From Dromaius novaehollandiae (taxonomy: Eukaryota > Chordata > Aves > Casuariiformes > Dromaiidae), in assembly GCF_036370855.1 (NCBI RefSeq), contig NW_026991398.1, positions 2,170,001 to 2,234,000 of the forward strand: DNA of 64,000 nucleotides, written 5' to 3'. A program made the translations under genes and the position numbers. The stretch's first letter is position 1; every line of letters begins with the position of its first letter. Below are positions 21,489 through 33,700 of the stretch, one piece after another. A model generated the notes under the pieces. The model was given only the letters and a program-made list of their open reading frames with translations. It had not been told where the DNA came from and made no database searches.

Positions 21489-22390
21489 TGTCCTAGTCTA
21501 TAGTCTGTCTAGGAGGCTCTCACCCGGACAACCGTGACCTAATGAATATGCCGAGCAGAGGCACAATGTTGCTGCTCTCCATCCCAGCCCTGTATGCTGA
21601 CAGTAGCTGTGGCACTGAAGAAACTGCAGTAAGCGGGTCAAACCTGACGTCCACAAGATAATGAGCCTACTTCAAGTACGACATGATGTGAAAACCAAAG
21701 AATCAGCATGGGACAACCCCTGGCAGTCACTGTCATCATGGCTGTTGAATTTAGGACTATGGGAAAAACACAATATACTCCTGGTCTTCTGGGTGGATTG
21801 GTTTTGCGTGCATATATATTATAATTTACTATATATTTACAATCATTTAGTTGCTTGTATACCTTAACTGCTAGTTAAGCCAATGCCTGAAAGGCATGTC
21901 CGAACTGTGCCTGCACACTGGTGGCACCAGTACTACGTCTCTGTCAGTCATGGGGTGGAGTGTAGCAAGAACACCTGTAGAAGACCTGGTGAGGAGTCAG
22001 GGGACTGGCAGAGCACATGATTGCAGCCCCAGAGCGTGCTCTCTTCACACTGACCGAAACCCATCAAGGCCGGACATGCATTCTTTGTTTTATCAACAAT
22101 GTCTTGCTGCTTCGCAGCCAGTAGCCACTCAAGCCTGGCACAGTCAATATAAAGAAATAGTTCTAGTAGCTAAAAGGGGCCCTTAGGATAGACAATGTGA
22201 GTGCCGCCTGGGTGTCCGACCTGGGCATCCAGCAGCCTCCAATCAGTGACCCCTCCGTGCGGTTCTCGGGGCTCCCTGCACAGTTTGGAGTGCAAGTTCT
22301 TCATTAAAGCTCCTCTGTTTAACCCCTCATGAACCTTGAGTGTCTCTCTGCACTGATATCCAACCCTCCCTTTCCTGCCTTGTGGTCACA
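21489..22390 (+). repeat. ERV-L-like 3' LTR
   Basis: About 900 bases starting TGTCC after the polypurine tract and ending GGTCACA, so it has TGT...ACA termini. The same sequence occurs in reverse at 58484-59341, and homology stops exactly at both ends. Inside are an A/T-rich TATA-like site near 22148 or 22171 (the other copy has ATAAAAGG at the second place), an ATTAAA poly(A) signal at 22303-22308, and a small hairpin atgcct-gaa-aggcat at 21883-21897 conserved in the other copy. No second LTR is found upstream. Confidence 0.7.
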
Positions 22391-24158
22391 TATAGCCAGT
22401 TAATCTACTCAACTGATACAGGCATTTATCTAAAACCAGGACCACCCTCCAGTCCCCATTGTGTTGAGATAAATTCAGCTTTCTTTGCAGCGCTGTGGTC
22501 AATCATGGTCATGCTGGGGGCCTGCTGTTTGTAACTCTGTACCCTTTCACTGAAGCCACTGAGACAGTGTTTTCCGGAGACTCCATGGCAGCATTTTTTT
22601 CTTCGCATGTTTTTTTCTGTTGTTTTCATGGCCTTGCACCTGCAAACCCTAACATACAAGGAACATGACAAGCCTTGGCCAACCTGCAAAACAGTGCTGA
22701 GGCCTTCACAGCCCCCGAGCATTGTTTTTCCTAATGCAATTTTAAAAGAAGAAGGCAACAGGATAATAAGCATGCTTTTCCCAGCATCCCAAGATTTCTG
22801 TGGCTGGGTCACTGGAGCAAGGAATTCTGAAATGACTGCATGTTGAGCTGTTTCGATGCGAAGTGAGTTCTCAGCAGCCCAAAATCAAGACCTACAGCCT
22901 CTAACAGAACAAGTTAATCCCTCCTGAGACGATTGTGCTGGCCACCAGAATTATTCACTCCAGTTTATCTGGCATCCTGCAAGAGTACAGCTTTGAAACC
23001 TTGGCATATACAGATGCCAAAAGGGCAATCATCAGCAGAGAGTTTGAGTGCCATGGTCAAGAGAGAATATACCTATCACCAGGATGAAGGTCATTGGGAG
23101 AAACATTATCTTCAGTCACGTATATCCCCCTGCAGATGGAGACAACTGCCAAAGACTTCTACAGGAGACCAAAATAACTAGCACTGCAATGAGCTACAAA
23201 TCCCCCAGGGCTTCGCAGAAGATGTAAGTCCTGGACTTCTATCTCCGTTTCCCCACACACACCCTCAAATACATCTTTCTCTGCAGAATTCATCTGCATG
23301 AAGGCTGTGAGCGCTGTGCTGAGAGAGCTCCCTCGAGCATGTGCACCAGCTCCCCATGACAAGGAGTGGTTGAGTGCAGACAGCGATGCTGTTACTCAAA
23401 ATGCTGTGCACTTGGGCTGGGGCAAAGCTTTTGGCACAGTTTTGGTCACAGCCATCAGTGCAGCAATGCATAAAAAGTAGGTGTGTGGCTCTCTCCAAGG
23501 CCATAAGCAGAGTCGTGTTTTGAAGGAGCTTGCTGGAGACTGGCTACAGACCTGTGTACATGGAGAATCATTGCCTCAGAACTGGACAACATGGCAGAGG
23601 AAGTGCTCTGAGACCTTGCTAAGCCCTCCAGACTCCAAGCCTTCACAACCAGATAGCAGTGACCTCTCTTTCTTCCTCACTGAAACATACGCGGCCAAAC
23701 TTGTAGCTACATTTTAGTCCCTATTTGCCCACCAGCAAGCTTCCCACAAGATTTTCACATCTTACTGGCTATAGTAGCGCAGTCTTTTCACACGTCAGAG
23801 ATCTTGCCCTCATTCACTTGCTGTCATGCCAGCAATTGCTTTTTTCTCCTTGGGCAACCTGCTGTCTACTCCATGATACACAGCTTATGGAGGAGGGCCT
23901 ACATCACTTGGATTTTCAGCAGTGTTCAACAAAATGGAGAAAGTAGCCTTTGCAACTCTCAAATGTCAGTGCTTAGGGAAGGCTTCTTGGTTTCATGGGT
24001 GAAAAGTTTAAGAAGTCTATGAAGCATACTCAGGCTGGGGATTTCTATGCATATGACACCCTGGGTGATTAGTGTTAGGTCCTTATTTATTCATTTATTT
24101 CTTTATTCAGAAGCAGACTAACAACAAAGGGGCCATCACAGCCTTTGGCATTATCTCC

Positions 24159-24179
24159 GGGGGAGGGGGGGGGGGGGGG
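24159..24179 (+). repeat. Poly-G run
   Basis: A stretch of G broken by a single A at 24164. It is a mononucleotide tract that could form a G-quadruplex and is likely length-polymorphic or error-prone in sequencing. Confidence 0.9.
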
Positions 24180-25472
24180 TTAGCCCTGAAACTTTGTGTT
24201 CATAAACAGCCAAAGAAAGTCCATGAAACTCATAACCCTTTTTAATTCCCATTCTCACTGAGGTTTCCTTTCTACTCCTTCTTCATCCCACGCTACTTCC
24301 AGTGCTAACTCCAGGAAAGAAATGTGATTTTGGACATTTGTTCCAGTTTCCTGTATTTGTTACATATCATAGAAAATACAGCCCTTCCCTGTTTCTGGGA
24401 GTTTGACCACAGGCATGAAACGCTGATGCTGGCCAACATTCAAGATCTTTTCATGACACAAACTGCATTCCCAGCTTTTACATTTGAGATGCTTTTCCAT
24501 GTAGACTGTGCACCTCTCTCACAAAATCATAGACAAACCATTTAAAGTCTAATAGCCACGGCCTTGTGTTGGCCCAGACCTACATATAAGCTTGCAGTTA
24601 GGACACCTTATTCCTGTGCCTATGCTATCTGCACAGTTTTGCAGCAGGCGGAAATGGCAATAATGCAGCTATGGAGATGTTTGTGCAATGTCTGACAGTG
24701 CTCAAAAGAATTTCTCGACCCAAATACCTTCCTGCCATTCTTAATACAAGAGTAATATCCATTGTGTAAAAGGAGAAAACAGGTCTTGAGATATTTGCAA
24801 TAGGTATTTAGTTTAAAAATCCCCCAGTTTTTTTTTTTTTTACCCGTGGATATGATGAAGATGGGTATAGCAATGTGCAGCAGATCCTCAGACAATGAAG
24901 TTTTGCTCAGCATGACTGTCCTGCTCATAGACCGCCAGCAAAACAGTGATCATTGCCCCTGCTATTTAGATTGACTAAGTAGTGCTACTTTCCTTAGACA
25001 GTTTTAAATGGAGGGTAATTCATATGGCACTGCCCGTCCAAACCCAGCCACTTTTACAATAAAGGCTGGCAGATGATAAGTCTGACCAACAACAAAAAAA
25101 AATCTCCCTTTGACTCTACGGAATCACTGACCCAAACACTTATAAAATCTTTGTGTTCGTATTGCTTAAATTAATAGTGAGGAAACAGAAAGATGTGTGC
25201 CAAAGCTGGTCCTTCATGCTGCAACCCCAAAGCCTAAGCCTATAGTCGTCTCTGTCCCCTTTGGGGATCACAAAGTAATGGAGCAGAGGGACCTTGACAT
25301 CAAGGTCAAGTAGCTGCAGCACCTCCAAGGCCTGCACTGTTAAAGGATGCTGAATCTGTGGGACTTTTGGATCTGGGGGATTCCTCCTCCCTGGTCCACT
25401 GGATGGGAGACTGCTGCGGTTCTCTGCTCCCTGGTCCTGCCAGCAGTGAGGCTGCACATGTGCTTCCAGTAG

Positions 25473-25517
<45 letters not shown>
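25473..25517 (+). repeat. (CA)n microsatellite
   Basis: About 22 uninterrupted CA dinucleotides. Its reverse strand yields an artefactual Cys/Val-rich open frame. Confidence 0.95.
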
Positions 25518-25522
<5 letters not shown>

Positions 25523-26608
25523 CGGACATGGTGGGCCACCAAAAAATCAGTTCAGCCAGGGCACAGTACCTTTACAGGCACCACAGAGACACGAGCAGCG
25601 CTCATAAACATGAACCATGCAAATAGCCTGGTCCTGTTTTTGCTCACCGGCTAATGAGACTCAAAGCTTGCAGGAGACCTCACACGCACCCTTGCACGGG
25701 TGTCTCTGGCAGCTGGCTGCCTTGAGGGCTGCAAGCCTTCCACACATGTACTCACACAGAATAGAGAATGCTCACCCAGAAAGTAGCTAGGAATAGGATT
25801 TAATACGACGCTAAGGCAGATTGCAGTGACCAGGCACACAGCTTGGCCAGGCAAGTGTACTTGCCAGCAGCTTGCTTACACAAAACTGGCCCCTTTTATT
25901 CCCTCTCCCTCCATTTTCCCATGCTTTTTCTTCCATGATCCAGCTGATCCCTCCCTTTCGCCAGCTTTATCCCCTTTGCAATAAACAGTCCATCTCTAAG
26001 TAGTTTTTTCCTCATTGGTCCCAGTTTTACTATGTATGTACTCAAGCACATATGTAGTAGACAATTTAGTCAGTTAGCTCAACCTCAAGCCAGAGCCTAG
26101 TTGTCTGCCTGCATACCCTAACTGCACATTGCTGGTGGAGCTGTGGGCCTGGGTGGGTAGACCAGGGCCACCACATCCTTCACTGCAGTGCAGAAGGACC
26201 CAGGCTGGAACTTAATTTTTGTGCTTAGCATCTTCTGTTATTCAGGCAGAGAAGGTGTTTTGAGCTTTTCTCAACAGTCCGGGGACATTGTCCCCAGAGT
26301 TTTCAGCTAAATTTCCTGAGATAACTTATGAAAGCTTCCTTGTGTCAGCACCCACTGGCAGTCTATGCCCCAGTCCTAAGAAGTGTGTTTCCAACATTCT
26401 ATTAATATGTTTTAGATTCTGTTTATAATAACCCCCTCTAACCAAGACACACAATTCACATTTCTTCCCTTCACTACTACAATCCAATGTGAAAATAAAT
26501 CTCCTGAGGCACCTGTATTTAGTCTGGGGCACCTGTATTTAGTAGCTACGTACATATGTGTGAGATATTTTATATGACACATAATTAAAATTGCTATCTC
26601 GAGAAACA

Positions 26609-27562
26609 TCATGACTGGGGGAAAAGTCCAACCTTTGCACAGCCAATGGCTTTCTTCAGGGCCAGTTTCACAGTCTTGTTTCTGAGACTGTAGATGAAGG
26701 GGTTTAAGAATGGGTACAGGACAGTGTTCAGCAAAGCTACAGTTCCATTGGTCTCCAAGGAAACATCTTCTGAGGGTCGTGCATAGAGAAAAATGCAGCT
26801 TCCATATACGATGGCTAAAGTGATGAGATGGGAAGAACATGTAGCAAAAGCTTTCTTCCTCCCAGATGCTGATGGCATGTGCAGAATACAATGGAAGATG
26901 CACATGTAGGACACCAGGATTAAACATAAGGAACCCAGCACTACAAATGATAAGAAAATAGAGTCTGCTTTCCAAAGCAGGCTGGTGTCAGAGCAGGACA
27001 GTTTGAACAAGGGAGAGTTGTCACAAAAAAAATGGTGGATCTTGTTTGGGCCACAGAAAGTCAGCTTTGAGAGCAGGACCAGGCGGTAACTGAAGAGTGT
27101 GAAGCCTATGACCCAAGCAGCAACAACGAGGTGGGTGCAGAGCTGCCACTTCACGACAGCAGCATAATGCAAAGGTTGGCAGATGGCAACGTAGCGGTCA
27201 AAGGACATGACAACAAGGAGAGTGAACTCTGTACCACCCAGGGAAAAATAGAAATAGGATTGGGCAAAGCAGCTGCTTAATGAGATTGTCCTCCTACCAG
27301 AGCTCAGAATCACCAACAGTTTGATAGTTGTGGAGGATGTAAACCAGATTTCCAGGAATGCCAGATTGCTGATGAAAAAGTACATGGGGGTTTGCAGGCG
27401 GTGATCCACACACACGAGGAAAATGATCGTTGTGTTCCCTATCACAGTTGTCAGGTATATGAGTAGAAGGAGCAGGGACAGAAACAGCTGTAGTCTTTGA
27501 TCAAGCCCTGAGAAACCCTCTAGGATGAACTCAGCAACTACAGTTTCATTTCCTGGTCCCAT
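26609..27562 (-). CDS. Olfactory receptor, class II, family 6/11-like
   Basis: Intact OR of 317 residues from the ATG at 27562. A second in-frame ATG at 27598 would add 12 residues; I prefer the inner one because it places the N-glycosylation site NET at residues 5-7, as usual. Landmarks in this numbering: GN at 42-43, PMYFF at 59-63, a FLEIW motif at 69-73 (typical of families 6 and 11), conserved Cys98, MSFDRY at 119-124, loop-2 cysteines near 170, 180 and 190, KAFATCSSHL at 237-246, and NPFIYSLRN at 287-295. It is clearly different from the OR14 genes of the window and is single copy here. A frameshifted relative lies head to head at 29848-30787. The exact family is uncertain. Confidence 0.9.
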   Translation of the reverse strand: MGPGNETVVAEFILEGFSGLDQRLQLFLSLLLLLIYLTTVIGNTTIIFLVCVDHRLQTPMYFFISNLAFLEIWFTSSTTIKLLVILSSGRRTISLSSCFAQSYFYFSLGGTEFTLLVVMSFDRYVAICQPLHYAAVVKWQLCTHLVVAAWVIGFTLFSYRLVLLSKLTFCGPNKIHHFFCDNSPLFKLSCSDTSLLWKADSIFLSFVVLGSLCLILVSYMCIFHCILHMPSASGRKKAFATCSSHLITLAIVYGSCIFLYARPSEDVSLETNGTVALLNTVLYPFLNPFIYSLRNKTVKLALKKAIGCAKVGLFPQS

Positions 27563-29847
27563 GCCCAATTTCAGTACATCCTGCTGAGGGAGGAGCATGA
27601 AGAAACAAGTGTGAGAATTTCACAGTCTGCACAGGAGGGTGTATCCTTCCTTCTTTACTCCCTTGCTTGCTTCCTATGCAACACAGACAGAATATTCCTC
27701 TCAACCATTCATCGCACCCTGATTTCTCCGTTTCACATTTACAGTCCTCAGAGATTTTACTGTCTTCTTTCTACCTTTTCCAAACTCTCACAAAGGATTC
27801 TTTCCCAAGCCCACAATATTTTAGAGATTGTGAACTATTTCATGCCATGCCTTGGAAATTCCCAGTTCACTTCGACTTATTGCAAACATGCATCACATCT
27901 GTCTTTCAAAAGCCAAACTAATGTCCCAGCAAAAATGCTTACTGTTATCTGCAGATGCCAGACCATCCCTTTATATATGCATTTTGAAAGTTATCCCTTC
28001 TACTTTTCAGTACTTGCCTTTTTTGATTCAGAACATCTGGGTGACTGTTGATTTCAAAACAAGTCAATATCGAGTCTCTCTTTTGTAATCCCCTGCTTTC
28101 TTCCACATCTTCTTCCTCTCTGTTTCTCCAGAAAAGGGGAGGAAATAGGGAACAAGTATAGCTTGCCTTCTTTAATACTCTAAATAGTGAAATTCATGAT
28201 GGTTCCCTTCAGTCACTGGAAGTGGCTTTCCCTTTAGGGGAGGGGGGAATCATCTCATACAAAAAACCTAAAGGCTGTCCTTCTGGTTATTTGAAACAGG
28301 AAGCATCTGGAACAAAGAAAACATGAAGCAGGGTTATATTTTAGGTGTCTAAAAGTTGGGCGCTTCAGTTTGAGCAAGTTAGCATACTCCCATATTGCCA
28401 GGGCAGAGAGAGAAGAGTGTCTGGAAGAGACTGGTAACACTTCTTTCACATGCTGGTTACAGTCTGGGAGGACCCAACCTCTAGAGCTCTCTCTTCATCT
28501 CCATTGACTATATAGGGAGCCAAGGGAAAATGAGTACGGACTCCAGCTGCTCACACACACCTCCAATGAAGTAGATGAAACTCCCTATTTCAATCTCAAA
28601 TCTCCTAATTTATTTAGTAGCTAATTTCTTTTTCAAACCAAAGAACATATCTAACAGCAGGAAGCCCAGGGAAAACACAGGCAATAAATGCTGACATTTT
28701 TCCCTCCACCTTTGCATTTGGTTTTAGACATATAAAGGAAAGGAGCAGATGACTCCATAAATAGGATGCCTCAAAAATGCAAGGGGGGAGGATGACGGGT
28801 TTTAAGCAGTGAAACAGAGGTTCTCCACAAACTGTGTTGTCCTCCTAGACCCCATCTCAGAGCATAGCACATGGCTCTTATACAGGGAGCAAAATGGGAA
28901 GCCCAGTAGTGGGCAATACTCCGTGATTGCATTGGCATTTTAACTTGGGGCTCAGGTTAGTCCTAGATCCCAAATACTCTGTCTTGCTCTCTGCCTCTAG
29001 TCTGGCATAGGGGGATCTCTGCACTGGGTCCATCTGGAAGATTTGCTGAAATTTAGCCGCTGGCTGTAATTGTTTGAGCAAAAGCTCAAGCCCAGTCACC
29101 TACAGCAATATCACTGTAGTCTCTCTTGTGTTATGATCTGATGGTAATTTTGAATGACGGTTACAGAGAAATTGAGGCAGCTTTGCAATAAAGACCTACC
29201 TATGTCACCTTTGTATATTAAGGAAAGAGCAATGGCAAAGATTGGTGGCACCAAACTGTGACAGCTGTTTCACAAAGGTTGTCATCTTCCATTCCTCAGC
29301 TGTCAATGGAGAGAGGCAGACTGCAATGGTCTGAATCACCTTTTAGGGATGGCTTCCTCTCCTGTTTGATTAGACAGGGAGCTGGCATGGGATATATTCC
29401 ATCTCTAGAAAGGTTATTGCCAAAACAGACCAAAGTAGGCCTGCATTTTTTGGACAAGATATATTTTTGGACAAGAACAGATGAATGGCCCTTTAGGCAC
29501 TACTGATTGTACCCTGTAGGTGGGCACCTGCAGGCTCCTGCAGGCTTAAGTCAGGCATGACGAATCTCAGTTGAAAAGACAGATGTCTTAGGCTGAACTG
29601 GTCACTCCAGGACCCTTCTATAGTTGTGGAGGGCTAGGCAGCCTCAAAAAATGGCAGTAGATGACTAACTCAGAAGGTGCAGATGTCCAAGTTAGGTGTG
29701 ATGAACTTGACCCTGAATACCTCTGTGTAGGGACTTGACTTCTCTTTAAAAATCAGGATGTCCAAAACTTACTAGATGTCACCTGAGAAAATATTCAACA
29801 CTCTACATTACTCTGTTGTTCTTTCCCATGACAGAGAATGCACAGAG
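27563..29847. other. Shared upstream interval of the head-to-head OR pair
   Basis: About 2.3 kb between the start of the family-6/11-like gene and the OR pseudogene. Any promoters of both would lie here. I see no coding frame, LINE or LTR that I can name. The region is AT-rich and apparently single copy in the window. Confidence 0.4.
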
Positions 29848-30787
29848 ATGGAGAATGTGACATCTGTGACAGAGTTCATCCTAGTGGGATTTCCTAACAT
29901 CCATGAGGTGGAGATCCTCTTCTTCATTGTGTTCCTACTTATTTATTTAGGGACTGTCTTGGAAAACGCTCTTATCATTGTCCTAGTATACACTGATTGC
30001 CATTGTATTACTTTCTCAGTAACCTGTCTTTCATTGAAATCTCCATGACTTCCTCTGTGGTTCCTAAAATGCTGGCAAACTTCCTGTCAGAGAAGAAGGT
30101 CACTTCCTTTGCTGGCTGCTTTAGCCAGCTCTACTTCTATTTCCTCATGGGCACAACTGGCTTCATCATCTTTGCTGTTATGTCCTATGACCAGTATGTG
30201 GCAATATGTAACCCACTGAGGTATCCCAGCATCATGACAAGCAAGGTATGCAGTCAACTTGTTTGGGGCTCCTGGGTGGGTGGCTTTGTCATGATTCTGT
30301 CATCTCCGGTTCTGAAAGCCCCGTTGCCGTACTGTGGTCCCAATGTAATCGATTACTACTTCTGTGACAGTGCGCCCTTATTACACCTTGCTTGTGCTGA
30401 CATCCAGCTTACTGAGTTGATTGATTCTGTGGTGTCCTGGTCTTGCTCCTTGGCTTTTTGGCATCGACTGTGGTCTCCTATGCCTACATTATTTCTACCA
30501 TATTCTGGATCCCATCAACTCAGGACAGGCAGGAGGCATTTGCGACTTGTGCTTCTCATTTCACTGTTGTTTCCTTAGGTTTTGGCATCTTTGTCTATGC
30601 CAGGCCTTCCCAGGTGACCTCTCTGCATGTCAACAAAATACTCTCTGTGTTCTCCAGTATTGTGACACCTCTTTTAAACCCATTCATATTCAGCCTAAGG
30701 AATGAACAAATGAAAGAGGCCTTGAAAAATGCTTTGCACAAGGGCCTGGTGATGTCTAAGGGGGCAGGAAACCCACGAGCTTCATGA
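29848..30787 (+). pseudogene. Olfactory receptor pseudogene, family 6-like
   Basis: OR reading frame broken twice. Frame one runs from MENVTSVTEF at 29848 to about 29995. A deletion of about 13 bases inside the TPMYFF-type region moves it to the frame running to about 30435. A one-base loss in gtggtgtcctgg (about 30430-30440) then moves it to the last frame, ending at the stop 30785-30787. Landmarks survive in the three frames: LSFIEISMTS, a conserved Cys in TM3, MSYDQYVAIC (Gln in place of the DRY arginine), CGPNVIDYYFC, AFATCASHF and LNPFIFSLRN. The TM1 GN is also changed to EN. With two frameshifts and two changed key residues it is surely non-functional. Confidence 0.9.
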
Positions 30788-33700
30788 TGACTGTTACTCA
30801 GTCAATCCTTGAAAAATGTGAGCAGGATCTTTGCGTTCATATGGATAAACTAGCCAGATTAGATTAGACTCCTTGGATGAGATTCAGTGGTGCATGGAAT
30901 ATGCTTCAGGTAAGCAGCCAGGTGGTATCTACATGAGGATGACGGGAATCCTTCTCTCAACTCCATTGTCTGTATTGATAAGGGACTAAATTCCAGTCAC
31001 AGTCACATGGGGGCTAGTGCCATTTGAGATGCCACAGCATATCCTAGTTGACCTCCACCTGCCTTTCTGGAAAGCAACAAGTCTCTCAAAGTCCCTTGTC
31101 ACAACTGCGCAGATGTCTTGGGCTCCTTAGGGCATCTCAAAAAGCAGACGGCACCTGCATGTGGACAACTGAATCCCATTCTCTAAAGAACTGTGGTGTT
31201 CAGGATTCATCTCACCTAGCTTTAGCCACTGCAAAGGATGTGTCTGTATTTGAGATTACCATAAACTATTGCTAGAGTGAGTGGAAAGATAGATATTTCC
31301 ACACAGTCATTCAGCACAACTCGGGATAGGTGCACTGACCTGGCCTCTGGAAGTGGTGAATTCTGTCCGTTAATTGTAGACTCAGCCTGGCTGAGTCTCT
31401 TGCACACATCAGGTGTGCCTCAGGCTACACTTCTGTTCTTGTGGTGTCTTCCAGGGGCTGAGTCAGAGTACCTGAGCAAGTGATGCTGACTGGTTTGCAT
31501 CCATTCTGTCTGCAGAGTGTAAATTCTGGCATCTTCTTTTCTGCACCCAGATTCTCCCATGAAGGGAACTAATTGGCTCACTCCAGATAAGGTGCAAACT
31601 AAGAGCTTCGAAGTATGGATGGTCAGAATTACTGGGGACTCTGGAGAGAAATATGAACCTCTAAACACCTCTAAATCAATTAGATTTGACCCCTCCTGAA
31701 GTTTCTTTCCCCCCACCCCGCCCTTTTTTCACATCAGTTAAATGTTATGATTTGGTTTATATTGTAAACTATATGAATTGTCTCTGTAGCTGTGGATTGG
31801 GCTCTCTTAAGCATGCAGATGATTGGTGCATTTAAACAAAAAGTAGAATACTCTGCCTTCACAGTACCCTGCAGCACGGGAAGAGACAGATTGATTGGGC
31901 TTTATATATTACAGTATTTTTGCAGTTTTCAAAATCTGAATATGTAAGGTAATTAAGAAGTTTCTTTCCCTCTCTCACTCCTTTTTTTTTTTTTTTTTTT
32001 TTTAACTTCCTGGGAAAACTTTAACTGAAAGAGGAGTACATGATTTCAGAGAGATGATTCATTATTATATTTCTCCAAATGTGTGTTCTCATTGAAAATA
32101 AAGGCTATGGTTTCCTCAGAATGCTGCATCATTCTTTATTAAGTGCTCATATTATATCTTTAGTGTCATAACTGTATCATTACTTGGGAGATTCCAGTGT
32201 TTAAACATGGTATGTTTGAAATGTGGTGTCTCACATGAAACACAAAGCTGCTGAGAACAAAAAGTCTGTTGAAACAAAACCAGAATCAATTACTTAATTG
32301 GGTTTTTTTTTTTCGTTTTTATCTGTGCGGTGCTTCCAACAAAATCAAAATCTTTCTAGCAATTTCTGTCCTTGAAAATGATTAGGTTTTGTTTGTTTGT
32401 TTGTTTTCCAAGGGCTCACAATTCCTCAAAGGTCTTGTTTTTGTCATGAGATGGTCTGGTAAAATCAACTGGCAAAGACCTTTATTTTCAGTCACTGCAA
32501 ACTTGGATTAACTGATGATGGCTGTTCACTCACTCCTACTTGATGTTAACATCTATGTATTATTCCACCTTGCTTCTCTTGATGATTTCTTCTTCTCTTC
32601 AGTTATCTTACTATTTATTCCTTGCCTTAACTTTAGCTATGTCACTGACCGCCCATAGTGAGCAGATGCTTTGTGGTTCATGGTGCATTAACACTGAAGA
32701 ATGTTGCTTTTGGTATCAATTGGGGCACTCATCTTACCAAAATTCAGTCACCTAATACACAGCCACACAGCCTAAGCTGCTCTGCAGAAGCCACAGGGAG
32801 GTGGAATCTCAGAGGAATCCTGACCTTAGGGATGGGATGACTCAAGCCCCAGTAGCTCTGTCTCTCTCCAGTGACTGCAGAGATTGGATGACCCATCTAG
32901 GCTTAAAGTTGTTTAAATGAGTTATATGAAAAAGCTGAAGATTAAATGAAATTATTTCCATGTCTGCCTATTTGGAGGTACAATAAAAGGCAATCCTCCA
33001 TATTTAAGTAGCATTGACTTCTGTAAGACTTGGCCTCAAAAACAAAAAGCTTGCCTCTTACACGCCTTGCCTTACTAGATTAAGAGAAGCATTTATAAAA
33101 CTGTCATTAAAATGTTAAAAATACAGGTGAAAATAAATTTCATCAGGCAGTTCAGATGCCAGTAGCTATGATAAAATCTAGTCTTTCCTGCTGAATGGGT
33201 AACCTCACACTGTATGATTTCTTGATAGCTATTAGTTTTCCTAGATACAAACAGTAAAAAAAAATGAGATCTTTTTTTTCTGAAATGTTCATTGAAAAAA
33301 CAAGCAATTAACTTCTGGATCAGATTCCACTATACTTATTTTACCTTTCTTACCTAAACTGTGGTCTCTCTAGAAACAAGTGGAGACAGGTATGTTTTAC
33401 AAAATGGAGAGCCCTCCAGTGCTAAGACACTGTCTAAACTGCCTAAATTCATCATCTTCTGCAGGTGCCATTCTTTTCCCCCTGACTCTGAAGGGGCAGC
33501 AGACACTAACTCTGATGTGAACATTTGCAGTGCAGCAGTGGGATTCAGCTCCAGACAGCGAAGCTGGTGTCTGCAACGCAAGTGGTCTGAGCTCTCATTA
33601 TATCCAGCAGTGACCTGGCCAATAGTGTCCACAGAGCTTACAGAGCATTCTTGCTGAACAAATGTAGGGAAGTGATTAGTTGATGGAACATGGGCATGTA

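Larger units (their letters stand above)
18690..22390 (+). mobile_element. ERV-L-like (class III) endogenous retrovirus, 5'-truncated, decayed
   Basis: The order is reverse transcriptase, RNase H, integrase, dUTPase, polypurine tract and 3' LTR, all forward. There is no env between the pol end and the LTR, and a dUTPase follows integrase; both are known traits of ERV-L elements. The 5' LTR, gag and protease are missing. The pol frames shift several times and carry stops, so it cannot be functional. A shorter relative lies in reverse orientation at 58484-60535. Shared sequence ends sharply at base 22390, which fixes the LTR edge. Confidence 0.8.
22391..26608. other. Interval with no recognised gene
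   Basis: About 4.2 kb between the LTR and the family-6/11-like OR gene. It is AT-richer than the OR14 units. Short frames occur, for example 23298-23480, where 61 codons follow a possible acceptor, but none shows a known domain. It contains a G-run and a CA microsatellite, listed separately. I see no OR remnant here. Confidence 0.45.

Noticed and set aside
21489..22390. Possible env gene between pol and the LTR end
   Set aside because: The polypurine tract directly follows the pol stop, and the sequence matches the second LTR, so this is LTR and not env.
25140..25542. Cys/Val-rich frames on the reverse strand
   Set aside because: They are produced by the CA microsatellite.
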